DNA of 28,647 bases. It comes from Citreimonas sp042096055. GTDB taxonomy: Bacteria; Pseudomonadota; Alphaproteobacteria; Rhodobacterales; Rhodobacteraceae. Shown piece by piece: positions 21,877-28,647 of the stretch. Made by a program: the position numbers and the translations under genes. How positions within the stretch are numbered: position 1 is the first letter of the stretch; each line of letters opens with the position of its first letter. The notes beneath the pieces were generated by a model, which saw only the letters and a program-made list of their open reading frames with translations, was not told where the DNA came from and made no database searches. The stretch is taken from positions 1 through 28,647 of the forward strand of contig NZ_JBELMH010000043.1 of assembly GCF_042096055.1 (NCBI RefSeq), written 5' to 3'.

Positions 21877-22881
21877 ATGTCCTTCGTTCGCAAGACCCTC
21901 GGCTCGGTCGCAGCACTGGCGTTGACCGGCGGCGCCGCACTGGCCGATCCGGCGCTGATCTACGACCTCGGCGGAAAGTTCGACAAGTCGTTCAACGAGG
22001 CCGCCTTCAACGGCGCCCAGCGCTGGGCCGAGGAAACCGGCGGCGAATTCCGCGACATCGAGCTTCAGTCCGAGGCCCAGCGCGAGCAGGCCCTGCGCCG
22101 CTTCGCCGAGAACGGCTTCAACCCGGTCGTGACCACCGGCTTCTCGATGTCCACGCCGATCGCCAACGTGGCCCCCGACTACCCCGACACCAAGTTCGTC
22201 ACCATCGACGGCTATGTCGATCCCGAAGAGCATCCCAACGTCGCCTCGGTCCTGTTCTCCGAGCACGAGGGCAGCTTCCTCGTCGGCATGCTGGCCGCGA
22301 TGGCATCCGAATCCGGCACCGTCGGCTTCGTCGGCGGCATGGACATCCCGCTGATCCGCAAGTTCGCCTGCGGCTACGCGCAGGGCGTCAAGGCCGTGAA
22401 CGCCGATGCCGAGATCATCGCCAACATGACCGGCACCACGCCGGCCGCCTGGAACGACCCGGTCAAGGGCTCGGAACTGGCGCAGGCGCAGATCAGCCAG
22501 GGCGCCGACGTGATCTTCGCCGCCGCGGGCGGCACCGGCCTCGGCGTGCTGCAGACCGCCGCCGACCAGGGGATCTATTCCATCGGCGTCGACAGCAACC
22601 AGAACTACCTGCACCCCGGCTCGGTCCTGACCTCGATGCTCAAGCGCGTCGACGTCGCCGTCTACGACGCGATGAGCGCGGGCGCCGATCTGGAAACCGG
22701 CGTCCAGGTGCTGGGCCTCGCCGACCAGGGCGTGGGCTACGCCCTCGACGAGAACAACGCCGAGCTGCTAGGCGACGAGATGCAGGCCGCGGTGAACGAG
22801 GCGCAGGCCCAGATCATCTCGGGCGACATCTCGGTGCACGACTACACCAGCGACGACAGCTGCCCCGCACTGACGTTCTGA
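21877..22881 (+). CDS. BMP-family ABC transporter substrate-binding protein
   Basis: A 334-residue periplasmic binding protein of the BmpA/Med/PnrA type. The signal peptide ends ALA/DP at residues 21-25. DLGGKFDKSFNEAAFNGAQRW (the D.G...D.SFN motif), GFVGGMDIP, FAAAGGTGLG and GVDSNQ mark the nucleoside-binding cleft of this family, whose characterised members bind purine nucleosides. Two cysteines (in FACGYAQG and DDSCPAL) could form a disulfide. The ribosome binding site AGGGAG lies about ten bases before ATG 21877. It is followed by a hairpin and then by the matching ATPase and two permeases, a complete importer. Confidence 0.93.
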   Translation: MSFVRKTLGSVAALALTGGAALADPALIYDLGGKFDKSFNEAAFNGAQRWAEETGGEFRDIELQSEAQREQALRRFAENGFNPVVTTGFSMSTPIANVAPDYPDTKFVTIDGYVDPEEHPNVASVLFSEHEGSFLVGMLAAMASESGTVGFVGGMDIPLIRKFACGYAQGVKAVNADAEIIANMTGTTPAAWNDPVKGSELAQAQISQGADVIFAAAGGTGLGVLQTAADQGIYSIGVDSNQNYLHPGSVLTSMLKRVDVAVYDAMSAGADLETGVQVLGLADQGVGYALDENNAELLGDEMQAAVNEAQAQIISGDISVHDYTSDDSCPALTF

Positions 22882-22894
22882 TCGCACCCTGAGC

Positions 22895-22917
22895 GACCCG
22901 CCCCGCGCGGGCGGGTC
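22895..22917 (+). promoter_or_regulatory. Perfect hairpin after the BMP binding-protein gene
   Basis: GACCCGCCC (22895-22903) and GGGCGGGTC (22909-22917) form a 9-bp stem with loop CGCGC, 14 bases after the stop and about 80 bases before the ATPase gene. There is no T tract. It mirrors the hairpin after the other binding-protein gene (7216-7239) and probably protects or partly terminates the message to favour binding-protein synthesis. Confidence 0.6.
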
Positions 22918-22998
22918 CGACACCGGGGGCCGCGGCAACGCGGCCCTTGCCGTATTGAACGCCCCCCTTGCGACCCTGCCCGAAAAGGCCCCGACCCC

Positions 22999-24618
22999 AT
23001 GACCGACACCCCCGCGATCGAGCTCAAGGGCATCTCGAAGGCCTTCGGCCCGGTGCAGGCCAACCGCGACATCTCGATCCGCGTCATGCCGGGCACGATC
23101 CACGGCATCATCGGCGAGAACGGCGCCGGCAAGTCGACGCTGATGTCGATCCTCTACGGCTTCTACAGGGCCGACGCGGGCGAGATCTTCATCTCGGGCA
23201 AGCGCACCGAGATCCCCGACAGCCAGGCCGCGATCCGTGCCGGCATCGGCATGGTCTTCCAGCACTTCAAGCTGGTGCAGAACTTCACCGTGCTGGAAAA
23301 CGTCATCCTCGGCGCCGAGGACGGCGGGCTGCTCAAACCCTCGCTGTCGAAGGCCCGCGGCGTGCTGAAGCAGCTGGCCGAGGATTACGAGCTGCGCGTC
23401 GATCCCGACGCCCTGATCGAGGACCTCTCGGTCGGCCACCAGCAGCGGGTCGAGATCCTCAAGGCGCTCTACCGCGAGGCCGACATCCTGATCCTGGACG
23501 AGCCCACCGGCGTGCTCACCCCGCCCGAGGCCGACCACCTCTTCCGCATCCTGCGCGGCCTGCGGGACGAGGGGAAGACGATCATCCTGATCACCCACAA
23601 GCTGCGCGAGATCATGGAGATCACCGACACCGTCAGCGTCATGCGCCGCGGCGAGATGACCGCCACCGTCAAGACCGCTGACACCTCGCCCACCGAGCTG
23701 GCCGAGCTGATGGTCGGCCGCAAGGTGCTGCTGCGCGTCGACAAGGCGCCCGCGCAGCCCGGCCGCCCGATCCTCGAGATCGAGAACCTGAACCACGTCG
23801 ACGCCGCCGGCGTGCAGCGCCTGCGCGACGTGTCGCTGACCGTGCGCGCGGGCGAGATCGTCGGCATCGCCGGCGTGTCCGGCAACGGCCAGTCCGAACT
23901 GCTCGAGGTGCTGGGCGGCATGGCCGACGCCAAGGGTGCGATGCGCACCACCGGCACCGTGCGCGTCAACGGCACAGACATCGCGCTGTCGGGCCGGCGG
24001 GCCGACGGCCGCACCCGGCGCGATTGCGGCATCGCCCACGTCCCCGAGGACCGCCAGCACGAAGGTCTCATCATGCGCTTCCACGCGTGGGAGAACGTCG
24101 CCTTCGGCTACCACCACGACGACCGCTACGGCCGCGGCGTGCTGATGGACAACGACGCGCTGCGCCGCGACGCGCAGGACAAGATGAAGCGCTACGACGT
24201 GCGCCCGCCCGATTGCTGGCTCGAGGCGCAGAACTTCTCGGGCGGCAACCAGCAGAAGATCGTCCTCGCGCGCGAGATCGAGCGCGACCCCGAGGTGCTG
24301 CTGGTCGGCCAGCCCACCCGCGGCGTCGACATCGGCGCGATCGAGTTCATCCACCAGGAAATCGTGCGCCTGCGCGACAAGGGCAAGGCGATCCTGCTGG
24401 TCTCGGTCGAGCTCGACGAGATCCTGTCGCTGTCCGACCGCATCGCGGTGATGTTCGACGGCCGCATCATGGGCGAACGCCTGCCCTCCGAGACCGACCA
24501 GCGCGAGCTTGGCCTGCTGATGGCCGGCGTGACCGAGGCGCCCGAGGGCGCGGGCTACGACGCGGCCGAGGCGTCGCTGCGCGACAAGGAAGCCCGGGAC
24601 GCCGCGCACCATGACTAG
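22999..24618 (+). CDS. BMP-type importer ATP-binding protein (two fused ABC domains)
   Basis: A 539-residue double ATPase of the sugar/nucleoside importer (RbsA/NupO-like) class. Domain 1 has Walker A GENGAGKS (39-46), signature LSVGHQQRVEI and Walker B ILILDEPTG. Domain 2 has a degenerate Walker A (GVSGNGQSE), signature FSGGNQQK and a Walker B ending VGQPTRGVD with Q in place of the catalytic glutamate. This one-active, one-degenerate arrangement is normal for the family, so only the first site should hydrolyse ATP efficiently. ATG 22999 has only a weak AAAAGG site. It powers the two permeases encoded downstream. Confidence 0.93.
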   Translation: MTDTPAIELKGISKAFGPVQANRDISIRVMPGTIHGIIGENGAGKSTLMSILYGFYRADAGEIFISGKRTEIPDSQAAIRAGIGMVFQHFKLVQNFTVLENVILGAEDGGLLKPSLSKARGVLKQLAEDYELRVDPDALIEDLSVGHQQRVEILKALYREADILILDEPTGVLTPPEADHLFRILRGLRDEGKTIILITHKLREIMEITDTVSVMRRGEMTATVKTADTSPTELAELMVGRKVLLRVDKAPAQPGRPILEIENLNHVDAAGVQRLRDVSLTVRAGEIVGIAGVSGNGQSELLEVLGGMADAKGAMRTTGTVRVNGTDIALSGRRADGRTRRDCGIAHVPEDRQHEGLIMRFHAWENVAFGYHHDDRYGRGVLMDNDALRRDAQDKMKRYDVRPPDCWLEAQNFSGGNQQKIVLAREIERDPEVLLVGQPTRGVDIGAIEFIHQEIVRLRDKGKAILLVSVELDEILSLSDRIAVMFDGRIMGERLPSETDQRELGLLMAGVTEAPEGAGYDAAEASLRDKEARDAAHHD

Positions 24619-24705
24619 GCCCGCCCGCCCCGCGCCACGCCCGATCGCCGCGCGCATGCCGCGCACCGCACCGTCCCCAACCGCCACGCCAAGGACCCGC
24701 CACCC

Positions 24706-25827
24706 ATGAACCGAATGCCTGCCTGGGCCGACGCGGTGCTCGTGCCGCTGATCTCGATCCTGCTGGCGGCCCTCTTGTCGGCGCTGGTGATCCTCGCCAT
24801 CGGCGAGAACCCGGTCGACGCGTTCAGCCTGATGGTCGAGGGCGCGCTGATGCGCTCGACCGGCTGGGGCTACACGCTATATTACGCGACCAACTTCACC
24901 TTCACCGGCCTCGCCGTCGCGGTCGCCTTCCACGCGCGGATGTTCAACATCGGCGGCGAGGGGCAGGCGATGATCGGCGGCCTGGGCGTGGCGCTGGTGG
25001 CCCTCTACCTGCCCTGGCCGCACTGGACGCTGGCGCTGGCGGGTGCCACGGTCGCGGGCGGGCTCTTCGGCGCGGCCTGGGCCTTCATCCCGGCCTGGCT
25101 GCAGGCCACGCGCGGCAGCCACATCGTGATCACCACGATCATGTTCAACTTCATCGCGGCGGCCGTCCTGAACTACGTGCTGGTCAACCTGCTGCGCCCG
25201 GTGGGCGCGATGGACCCCGCGTCCGAGACCTTCCCGCCCGCCACGCACCTGCCCACCTTCCAGGACATGTTCGCCGCCGGCGGCACGCTCTTCCGCGGCT
25301 CGCCGGCGAACGTGACCTTCTTCCTCGCCGTGCTGGCCTGCATCGCGGTCTGGCTGCTGATCTGGCGCACGCGGCTGGGCTACGAGATCCGCGCCTTCGG
25401 CCATTCCGACACCGCCGCCCGCTACGCCGGCATCTCGACCGTGCGGATCACCGTGCTCGCGATGCTGATCTCGGGCGCGCTGGCGGGCCTCATGGGCCTC
25501 AACACCACCATGGGCGAGGCCGAGCGCCTGGTGCTCAACGCGACCGAGGGCGCGGGCTTCATCGGCATCGCCGTGGCGCTGATGGGACGCAGCCACCCGC
25601 TGGGCGTGTTCCTCGCGGCGCTCCTGTTCGGCTTCCTCTACCAGGGCGGCGCGGAACTCGCGCTCTGGACCGACATCCCGCGCGAGCTCATCACCGTGAT
25701 CCAGGCGCTGGTGATCCTGTTCACCGGCGCGCTCGACAACATGGTCCGCATGCCGCTCGAGGCCGCCTTCGGCGCGCTGCGCGCCCGCCGTGGCCCGAAA
25801 CCCAAACCCACCGCCCCGAGGGACTGA
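24706..25827 (+). CDS. BMP-type importer permease, first subunit
   Basis: A 373-residue inner-membrane BPD_transp_2 permease with about nine or ten hydrophobic segments. The conserved loop FNIGGEGQAMIGG (residues about 82-94) is typical of YufP/NupP-like nucleoside permeases. AGISTVRITVLAMLISGALAGLMG is the second characteristic region. The C-terminus is basic (RARRGPKPKP). AAGGA lies ten bases before ATG 24706. It follows the ATPase by 87 bases and precedes the second permease by two, forming a heterodimeric pore. Confidence 0.92.
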   Translation: MNRMPAWADAVLVPLISILLAALLSALVILAIGENPVDAFSLMVEGALMRSTGWGYTLYYATNFTFTGLAVAVAFHARMFNIGGEGQAMIGGLGVALVALYLPWPHWTLALAGATVAGGLFGAAWAFIPAWLQATRGSHIVITTIMFNFIAAAVLNYVLVNLLRPVGAMDPASETFPPATHLPTFQDMFAAGGTLFRGSPANVTFFLAVLACIAVWLLIWRTRLGYEIRAFGHSDTAARYAGISTVRITVLAMLISGALAGLMGLNTTMGEAERLVLNATEGAGFIGIAVALMGRSHPLGVFLAALLFGFLYQGGAELALWTDIPRELITVIQALVILFTGALDNMVRMPLEAAFGALRARRGPKPKPTAPRD

Positions 25828-25829
25828 CC

Positions 25830-26795
25830 ATGGATCTCGCGACCATCCTGCAGGTGCTCGATTCCACCGTCCGCCTGGCGATCCCGCTGCTGCTGGCCTG
25901 CCTCGCCGGGCTGTTCTCGGAACGCTCGGGCATCATCGACATCGGGCTCGAGGGCAAGATGCTGATCGCCGCCTTCTTCTCGGCCGCGGTGGCCTTCGCC
26001 ACCGGCTCGGTCTGGCTGGGCATGCTCGCGGGCATCGCCGCGTCGATGGCGCTGTCGGCGATCCACGGGCTGGCGTCGATCACCTTCCGCGGCAACCAGC
26101 TGATCTCGGGCGTGGCGCTGAACTTCCTCGCCTCGGGCCTGACGGTGATGATCGCGCAGGTCTGGTTCTCGGAAGGCGGCCGCACGCCGTCGCTGATGGC
26201 CGGCGGGCGGTTCTCCGACATCGCCCTGCCCTTCGCCGAGACGCTGCGCCCGGTGCCGCTGCTCGGCCCGCTCTACGCCGACCTGATCTCGGGGCACTCG
26301 ATCCTGGTCTACGCGGGCTTCCTGATGGTGCCGCTGACCTGGTGGGTGCTGCAGCGCACCCGCTTCGGCCTGCGCCTGCGCGCCGTGGGCGAGGCGCCCG
26401 AGGCCGTCGATACCGCCGGCGTGTCGGTGTCGGGCCTGCGCTTCGCCTCGCTGGCCATCGCGGGCGTGCTCTGCGGCCTCGCCGGCGCCTACCTCGCCAC
26501 CGGCCTCCAGGCGGGCTTCGTGCGCGAGATGACGGCCGGCCGCGGCTACATCGCGCTCGCCGCGCTGATCTTCGCCAAGTGGCGGCCCTGGTACGCGCTG
26601 GGGGCCTGCCTGCTGTTCGGCTTCCTGCAGGCGATCGCGCTGCGCTACCAGAACATCGACCTCGGCGCCTTCACGGTGCCGGTGCAGGTGATGGACGCGC
26701 TGCCCTACATCCTGACCGTGGTGATCCTGGCGGGCTTCGTGGGCAAGGCGATCCCGCCGCGCGCCGGCGGCACGCCCTACGTCAAGGAGCGTTGA
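25830..26795 (+). CDS. BMP-type importer permease, second subunit
   Basis: A 321-residue inner-membrane permease of the YufQ/NupQ-like half. SGIIDIGLEGKMLIAAFF (about 33-50) carries the paired IG.EG loop; AGVSVSGLRFASLAIAGVLCGLAG is the matching C-terminal region. About eight or nine membrane segments are visible. The ATG at 25830 lies two bases after the preceding stop, so translation is probably coupled. It is the last gene of the importer operon; a short hairpin follows. Confidence 0.92.
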   Translation: MDLATILQVLDSTVRLAIPLLLACLAGLFSERSGIIDIGLEGKMLIAAFFSAAVAFATGSVWLGMLAGIAASMALSAIHGLASITFRGNQLISGVALNFLASGLTVMIAQVWFSEGGRTPSLMAGGRFSDIALPFAETLRPVPLLGPLYADLISGHSILVYAGFLMVPLTWWVLQRTRFGLRLRAVGEAPEAVDTAGVSVSGLRFASLAIAGVLCGLAGAYLATGLQAGFVREMTAGRGYIALAALIFAKWRPWYALGACLLFGFLQAIALRYQNIDLGAFTVPVQVMDALPYILTVVILAGFVGKAIPPRAGGTPYVKER

Positions 26796-26808
26796 CGCCC
26801 TTTCCCGA

Positions 26809-26826
26809 CCGCCGGGGCACCGGCGG
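26809..26826 (+). terminator. Hairpin after the importer operon
   Basis: CCGCCGG (26809-26815) pairs perfectly with CCGGCGG (26820-26826) around GGCA, 14 bases after the stop of the second permease. It lacks a T run, so its terminator role is inferred from position. Confidence 0.45.
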
Positions 26827-26874
26827 CCCGCCGACATCGTTGCCAAGCGGCGCCCGTGCGCGCTAACAAAACCC

Positions 26875-27786
26875 ATGATGATCTACCTCCCCATCGCCGA
26901 GGTTTCGGTCAACGCGATCCTGCTGCTTGGCCTGGGCGGGTTGGTCGGCATCCTGTCGGGCATGTTCGGCGTCGGCGGAGGCTTCCTGATCACGCCGCTG
27001 CTGTTCTTCATCGGCATCCCGCCGGCGGTCGCGGTCGCCACCTCGGCCAACCAGATCGTCGCGGCGTCCTTCTCGGCGGTGCTGGCGCATTTCCGGCGCC
27101 GCACGGTCGACCTGCGCATGGGCGTGGTGCTGCTGGCCGGCGGCCTGATCGGCGCCGCGGCCGGCATCGCGGTGTTCAACATCCTGCGCCAGATGGGCCA
27201 GGTCGACCTGCTGGTGCGGCTTTGCTACGTCGTCTTCCTCGGGATCATCGGCGCGCTGATGTTCGTCGAATCCCTGCGCGCCCTGCGCAAGACCCGCGGC
27301 GGCAAGATCGCCCCGCGCAAGAAGCACACCTGGATCCACGGCCTGCCGCTCAAGATGCGGTTCCGCACGTCCGGCCTCTACATCTCGGTCATCCCCCCGG
27401 TCCTGGTGGGCGTCGCCGTGGGCATGCTGGCCGCGATCATGGGCGTGGGCGGCGGCTTCATCATGGTGCCGGCGATGATCTACCTGCTGGGGATGCCCAC
27501 CAAGGTGGTGATCGGCACCTCGCTGTTCCAGATCATCTTCGTCGCCGCCTTCACCACGCTGCTGCACGCGGTCACGAACCAGACGGTCGACGTGGTGCTG
27601 GCGGTGCTGCTGCTGGTGGGCGGCGTGCTGGGCGCGCAGTTCGGCGCGGTCTTCGGCGCGCGCATGCGGGCCGAGCAGCTGCGCATCCTGCTGGCGACGC
27701 TGGTGCTGCTGGTCTGCGGCAAGCTCGCGCTCGACCTGCTGCTGCGCCCCGAGGAACTCTACACCCTCAGCACGGGGGCTGTGTGA
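26875..27786 (+). CDS. TauE/SafE-family anion (sulfite-type) exporter
   Basis: A 303-residue inner-membrane protein of the TSUP family, about eight hydrophobic segments in two repeated halves. Each half carries the family motif: GMFGVGGGFLITPLLF (about 29-44) and AIMGVGGGFIMVPAMIY (about 190-206). Known members move sulfite, sulfoacetate or related organosulfur anions, but specificity cannot be deduced here. The loop between the halves contains a basic patch (KTRGGKIAPRKKH). Start ATG 26875 or 26878; no good ribosome binding site is visible. Its stop overlaps the start of the next gene by one base (TGATG), which argues for a joint function. Confidence 0.9.
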   Translation: MMIYLPIAEVSVNAILLLGLGGLVGILSGMFGVGGGFLITPLLFFIGIPPAVAVATSANQIVAASFSAVLAHFRRRTVDLRMGVVLLAGGLIGAAAGIAVFNILRQMGQVDLLVRLCYVVFLGIIGALMFVESLRALRKTRGGKIAPRKKHTWIHGLPLKMRFRTSGLYISVIPPVLVGVAVGMLAAIMGVGGGFIMVPAMIYLLGMPTKVVIGTSLFQIIFVAAFTTLLHAVTNQTVDVVLAVLLLVGGVLGAQFGAVFGARMRAEQLRILLATLVLLVCGKLALDLLLRPEELYTLSTGAV

Positions 27787-28550
27787 TGCGCCTCTGGCTC
27801 GCCCTACTGCTGCTGCTCGCCGCCGGGCCCGCCCGCACCGCCGAAGAGGTCGTGCTCGGCCTCAGCCAGGACCAGGTGTCGATCTCCACCAGCTTCTCCG
27901 GCTCGGAAATCCTGATCTTCGGCGCCGTCAAGCGCGAGACCGCGATTCCCGAAGGCCCGCCGCTCGAGGTGGTCGTGACCGTCCAGGGGCCCGACCGCCC
28001 CGTGACCGTGCGCCGGAAGGAACGCCGCGCCGGCATCTGGGTCAACGTCGACGCGGTCGAGGTCGATTCCGCCCCCAGCTTCTACGCCGTCGCCACGTCC
28101 GGCCCGTGGGAGGAGGTCATCAGCCACACCGAGGACCTGCGCCACGCGGTCTCGATCCCGCGCGCGATCCGCTCGGTGGGCGCGCCCTCTGGCGTGCTGG
28201 AGCCACAGGCCTTCACCGACGCGGTGATCCGGATCCGGCGGGCGAACGGCCTCTACATCCGCAAGGAAGGCGCCGTCGACCTTCGCGAACAGACCCTGTT
28301 CGACACCGCGATCGCCCTGCCCGCGAACCTGACCGAGGGGCTTTACACGACGCGCGTCTTCCTGACCCGCGACCGGGCCGTGGTGGCGCGGTTCGACACG
28401 ACGATCCCCGTGCGCAAGGTCGGGCTGGAGCGCTGGCTGTTCACCCTGTCGCACCAGCAGCCGCTGCTCTACGGGCTGATGTCGCTGGCCATCGCCATCG
28501 CCGCCGGCTGGGCCGCCTCGGCCGCCTTCCGCCTGATGCGCCCGCAATGA
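27786..28550 (+). CDS. TIGR02186-like membrane-anchored periplasmic protein
   Basis: A 254-residue protein with a signal peptide (1-18, LWLALLLLLAAGPARTA), a beta-rich periplasmic domain and one C-terminal membrane helix (about 227-249, YGLMSLAIAIAAGW). The opening VVLGLSQDQVSISTSFSGSEILIFGAV, and the later AIPEGPPLEVVVTVQGP and GLYTTRVFLTRD, match the alphaproteobacterial family I know as TIGR02186, which regularly accompanies TauE-like exporters. No catalytic motif is seen. A role as periplasmic accessory or acceptor for the exporter is inferred from overlap on the upstream side (one base) and conserved adjacency. It overlaps the next gene by ATGA. Confidence 0.82.
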   Translation: MRLWLALLLLLAAGPARTAEEVVLGLSQDQVSISTSFSGSEILIFGAVKRETAIPEGPPLEVVVTVQGPDRPVTVRRKERRAGIWVNVDAVEVDSAPSFYAVATSGPWEEVISHTEDLRHAVSIPRAIRSVGAPSGVLEPQAFTDAVIRIRRANGLYIRKEGAVDLREQTLFDTAIALPANLTEGLYTTRVFLTRDRAVVARFDTTIPVRKVGLERWLFTLSHQQPLLYGLMSLAIAIAAGWAASAAFRLMRPQ

Positions 28551-28647
28551 CCCGCCAGCCCCCGGCCGGCCGCGACGCCTACACCGCCTTCCGCGCGATG
28601 CCCACGCGCTGGAACGACAACGACGAATACGGGCACATGAACAACGC
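28547..28647 (+). CDS. Hotdog-fold acyl-CoA thioesterase, N-terminal fragment
   Basis: The first 33 codons only. RWNDNDEYGHMNNA is the active-site segment of the 4-hydroxybenzoyl-CoA thioesterase/YbgC/FadM group, in which the aspartate of D.D..GH.NN takes part in thioester hydrolysis. The ATG at 28547 overlaps the preceding stop (ATGA), so it belongs to the exporter transcript. The gene runs off the window; substrate range cannot be judged. Confidence 0.85.
   Translation, partial: MTRQPPAGRDAYTAFRAMPTRWNDNDEYGHMNN

Noticed and set aside
22999..24618. The second ABC domain as a damaged ATPase
   Set aside because: A degenerate Walker A and Q in Walker B of domain 2 are normal for this double-ATPase importer family, so this is not a lesion.
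22768..24687. A 639-codon minus-strand open frame opposite the double ATPase gene
   Set aside because: The plus strand encodes two clear ABC domains; the antisense product is repetitive V/A/H/D-rich shadow sequence.
24611..24709. A 32-codon frame between the ATPase and permease genes, ending in an ATGA overlap with the permease start
   Set aside because: The product is almost only Arg, Pro, Thr and Ala, with no ribosome binding site; the overlap is probably chance.

Overview
The window is about 28.6 kb of GC-rich (roughly two-thirds G+C), tightly packed chromosome from an alphaproteobacterium, most likely the family Rhodobacteraceae (Rhodobacterales). Pointers are the waaA-lpxK pair, a 41-residue bL36 of alphaproteobacterial type, the nfuA-tsaB-rimI order, a TauE-type exporter followed by a TIGR02186-like protein, and an intergenic element (around 17237-17265) resembling one I remember from this order. 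I see no integrase, transposase, phage gene, CRISPR array or plasmid function, and no gene-free stretch reaches 300 bases.

Left end (1-2500): the tail of a Kdo transferase gene overlaps lpxK (lipid A 4'-kinase). An N-formylglutamate amidohydrolase-like gene converges on lpxK. Then comes tRNA-Val(GAC), with a near-canonical promoter, and rpmJ (bL36) with a hairpin terminator.

Minus-strand block (14304 down to 2568): one long set of co-oriented genes. In transcription order it encodes a long-chain acyl-CoA ligase, a small secreted four-cysteine protein of unknown function, a complete branched-chain-amino-acid-type ABC importer (LivG, LivH, LivM, binding protein, LivF), a helix-hairpin-helix protein, a PaaK-like adenylate-forming enzyme and a secreted caspase-fold/peptidoglycan-binding protein. 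The pairing of an HAAT-type importer with two CoA-ligase-family proteins suggests uptake and CoA activation of a carboxylic acid (fatty or aromatic) rather than amino acid import. Three proteins of the block have lost the signature catalytic residues of their families. The secreted unknown is fitted between its neighbours by ATGA overlaps on both sides.

Middle (14547-19997): a soluble hybrid histidine kinase with a DNA-binding response regulator, then an M20 amidase (N-carbamoyl-amino-acid hydrolase type) divergent from a branched-chain-aminotransferase-like enzyme, and a universal stress protein.

Right part (20005-28647): the nfuA-tsaB-rimI operon (Fe-S carrier, t6A tRNA modification, ribosomal-protein acetylation) has a recognisable promoter and a 17-bp near-palindrome just upstream of its -35 box, a candidate iron/Fe-S-responsive operator. 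A complete BMP-type (nucleoside-family) ABC importer follows: binding protein, double ATPase and two permeases. The window ends with a TauE-like exporter, its TIGR02186-like periplasmic partner and the start of a hotdog-fold thioesterase, all joined by overlapping start and stop codons.

The least explained items are the inactive-looking family members of the minus-strand block, the secreted four-cysteine protein, and the nfuA operator.
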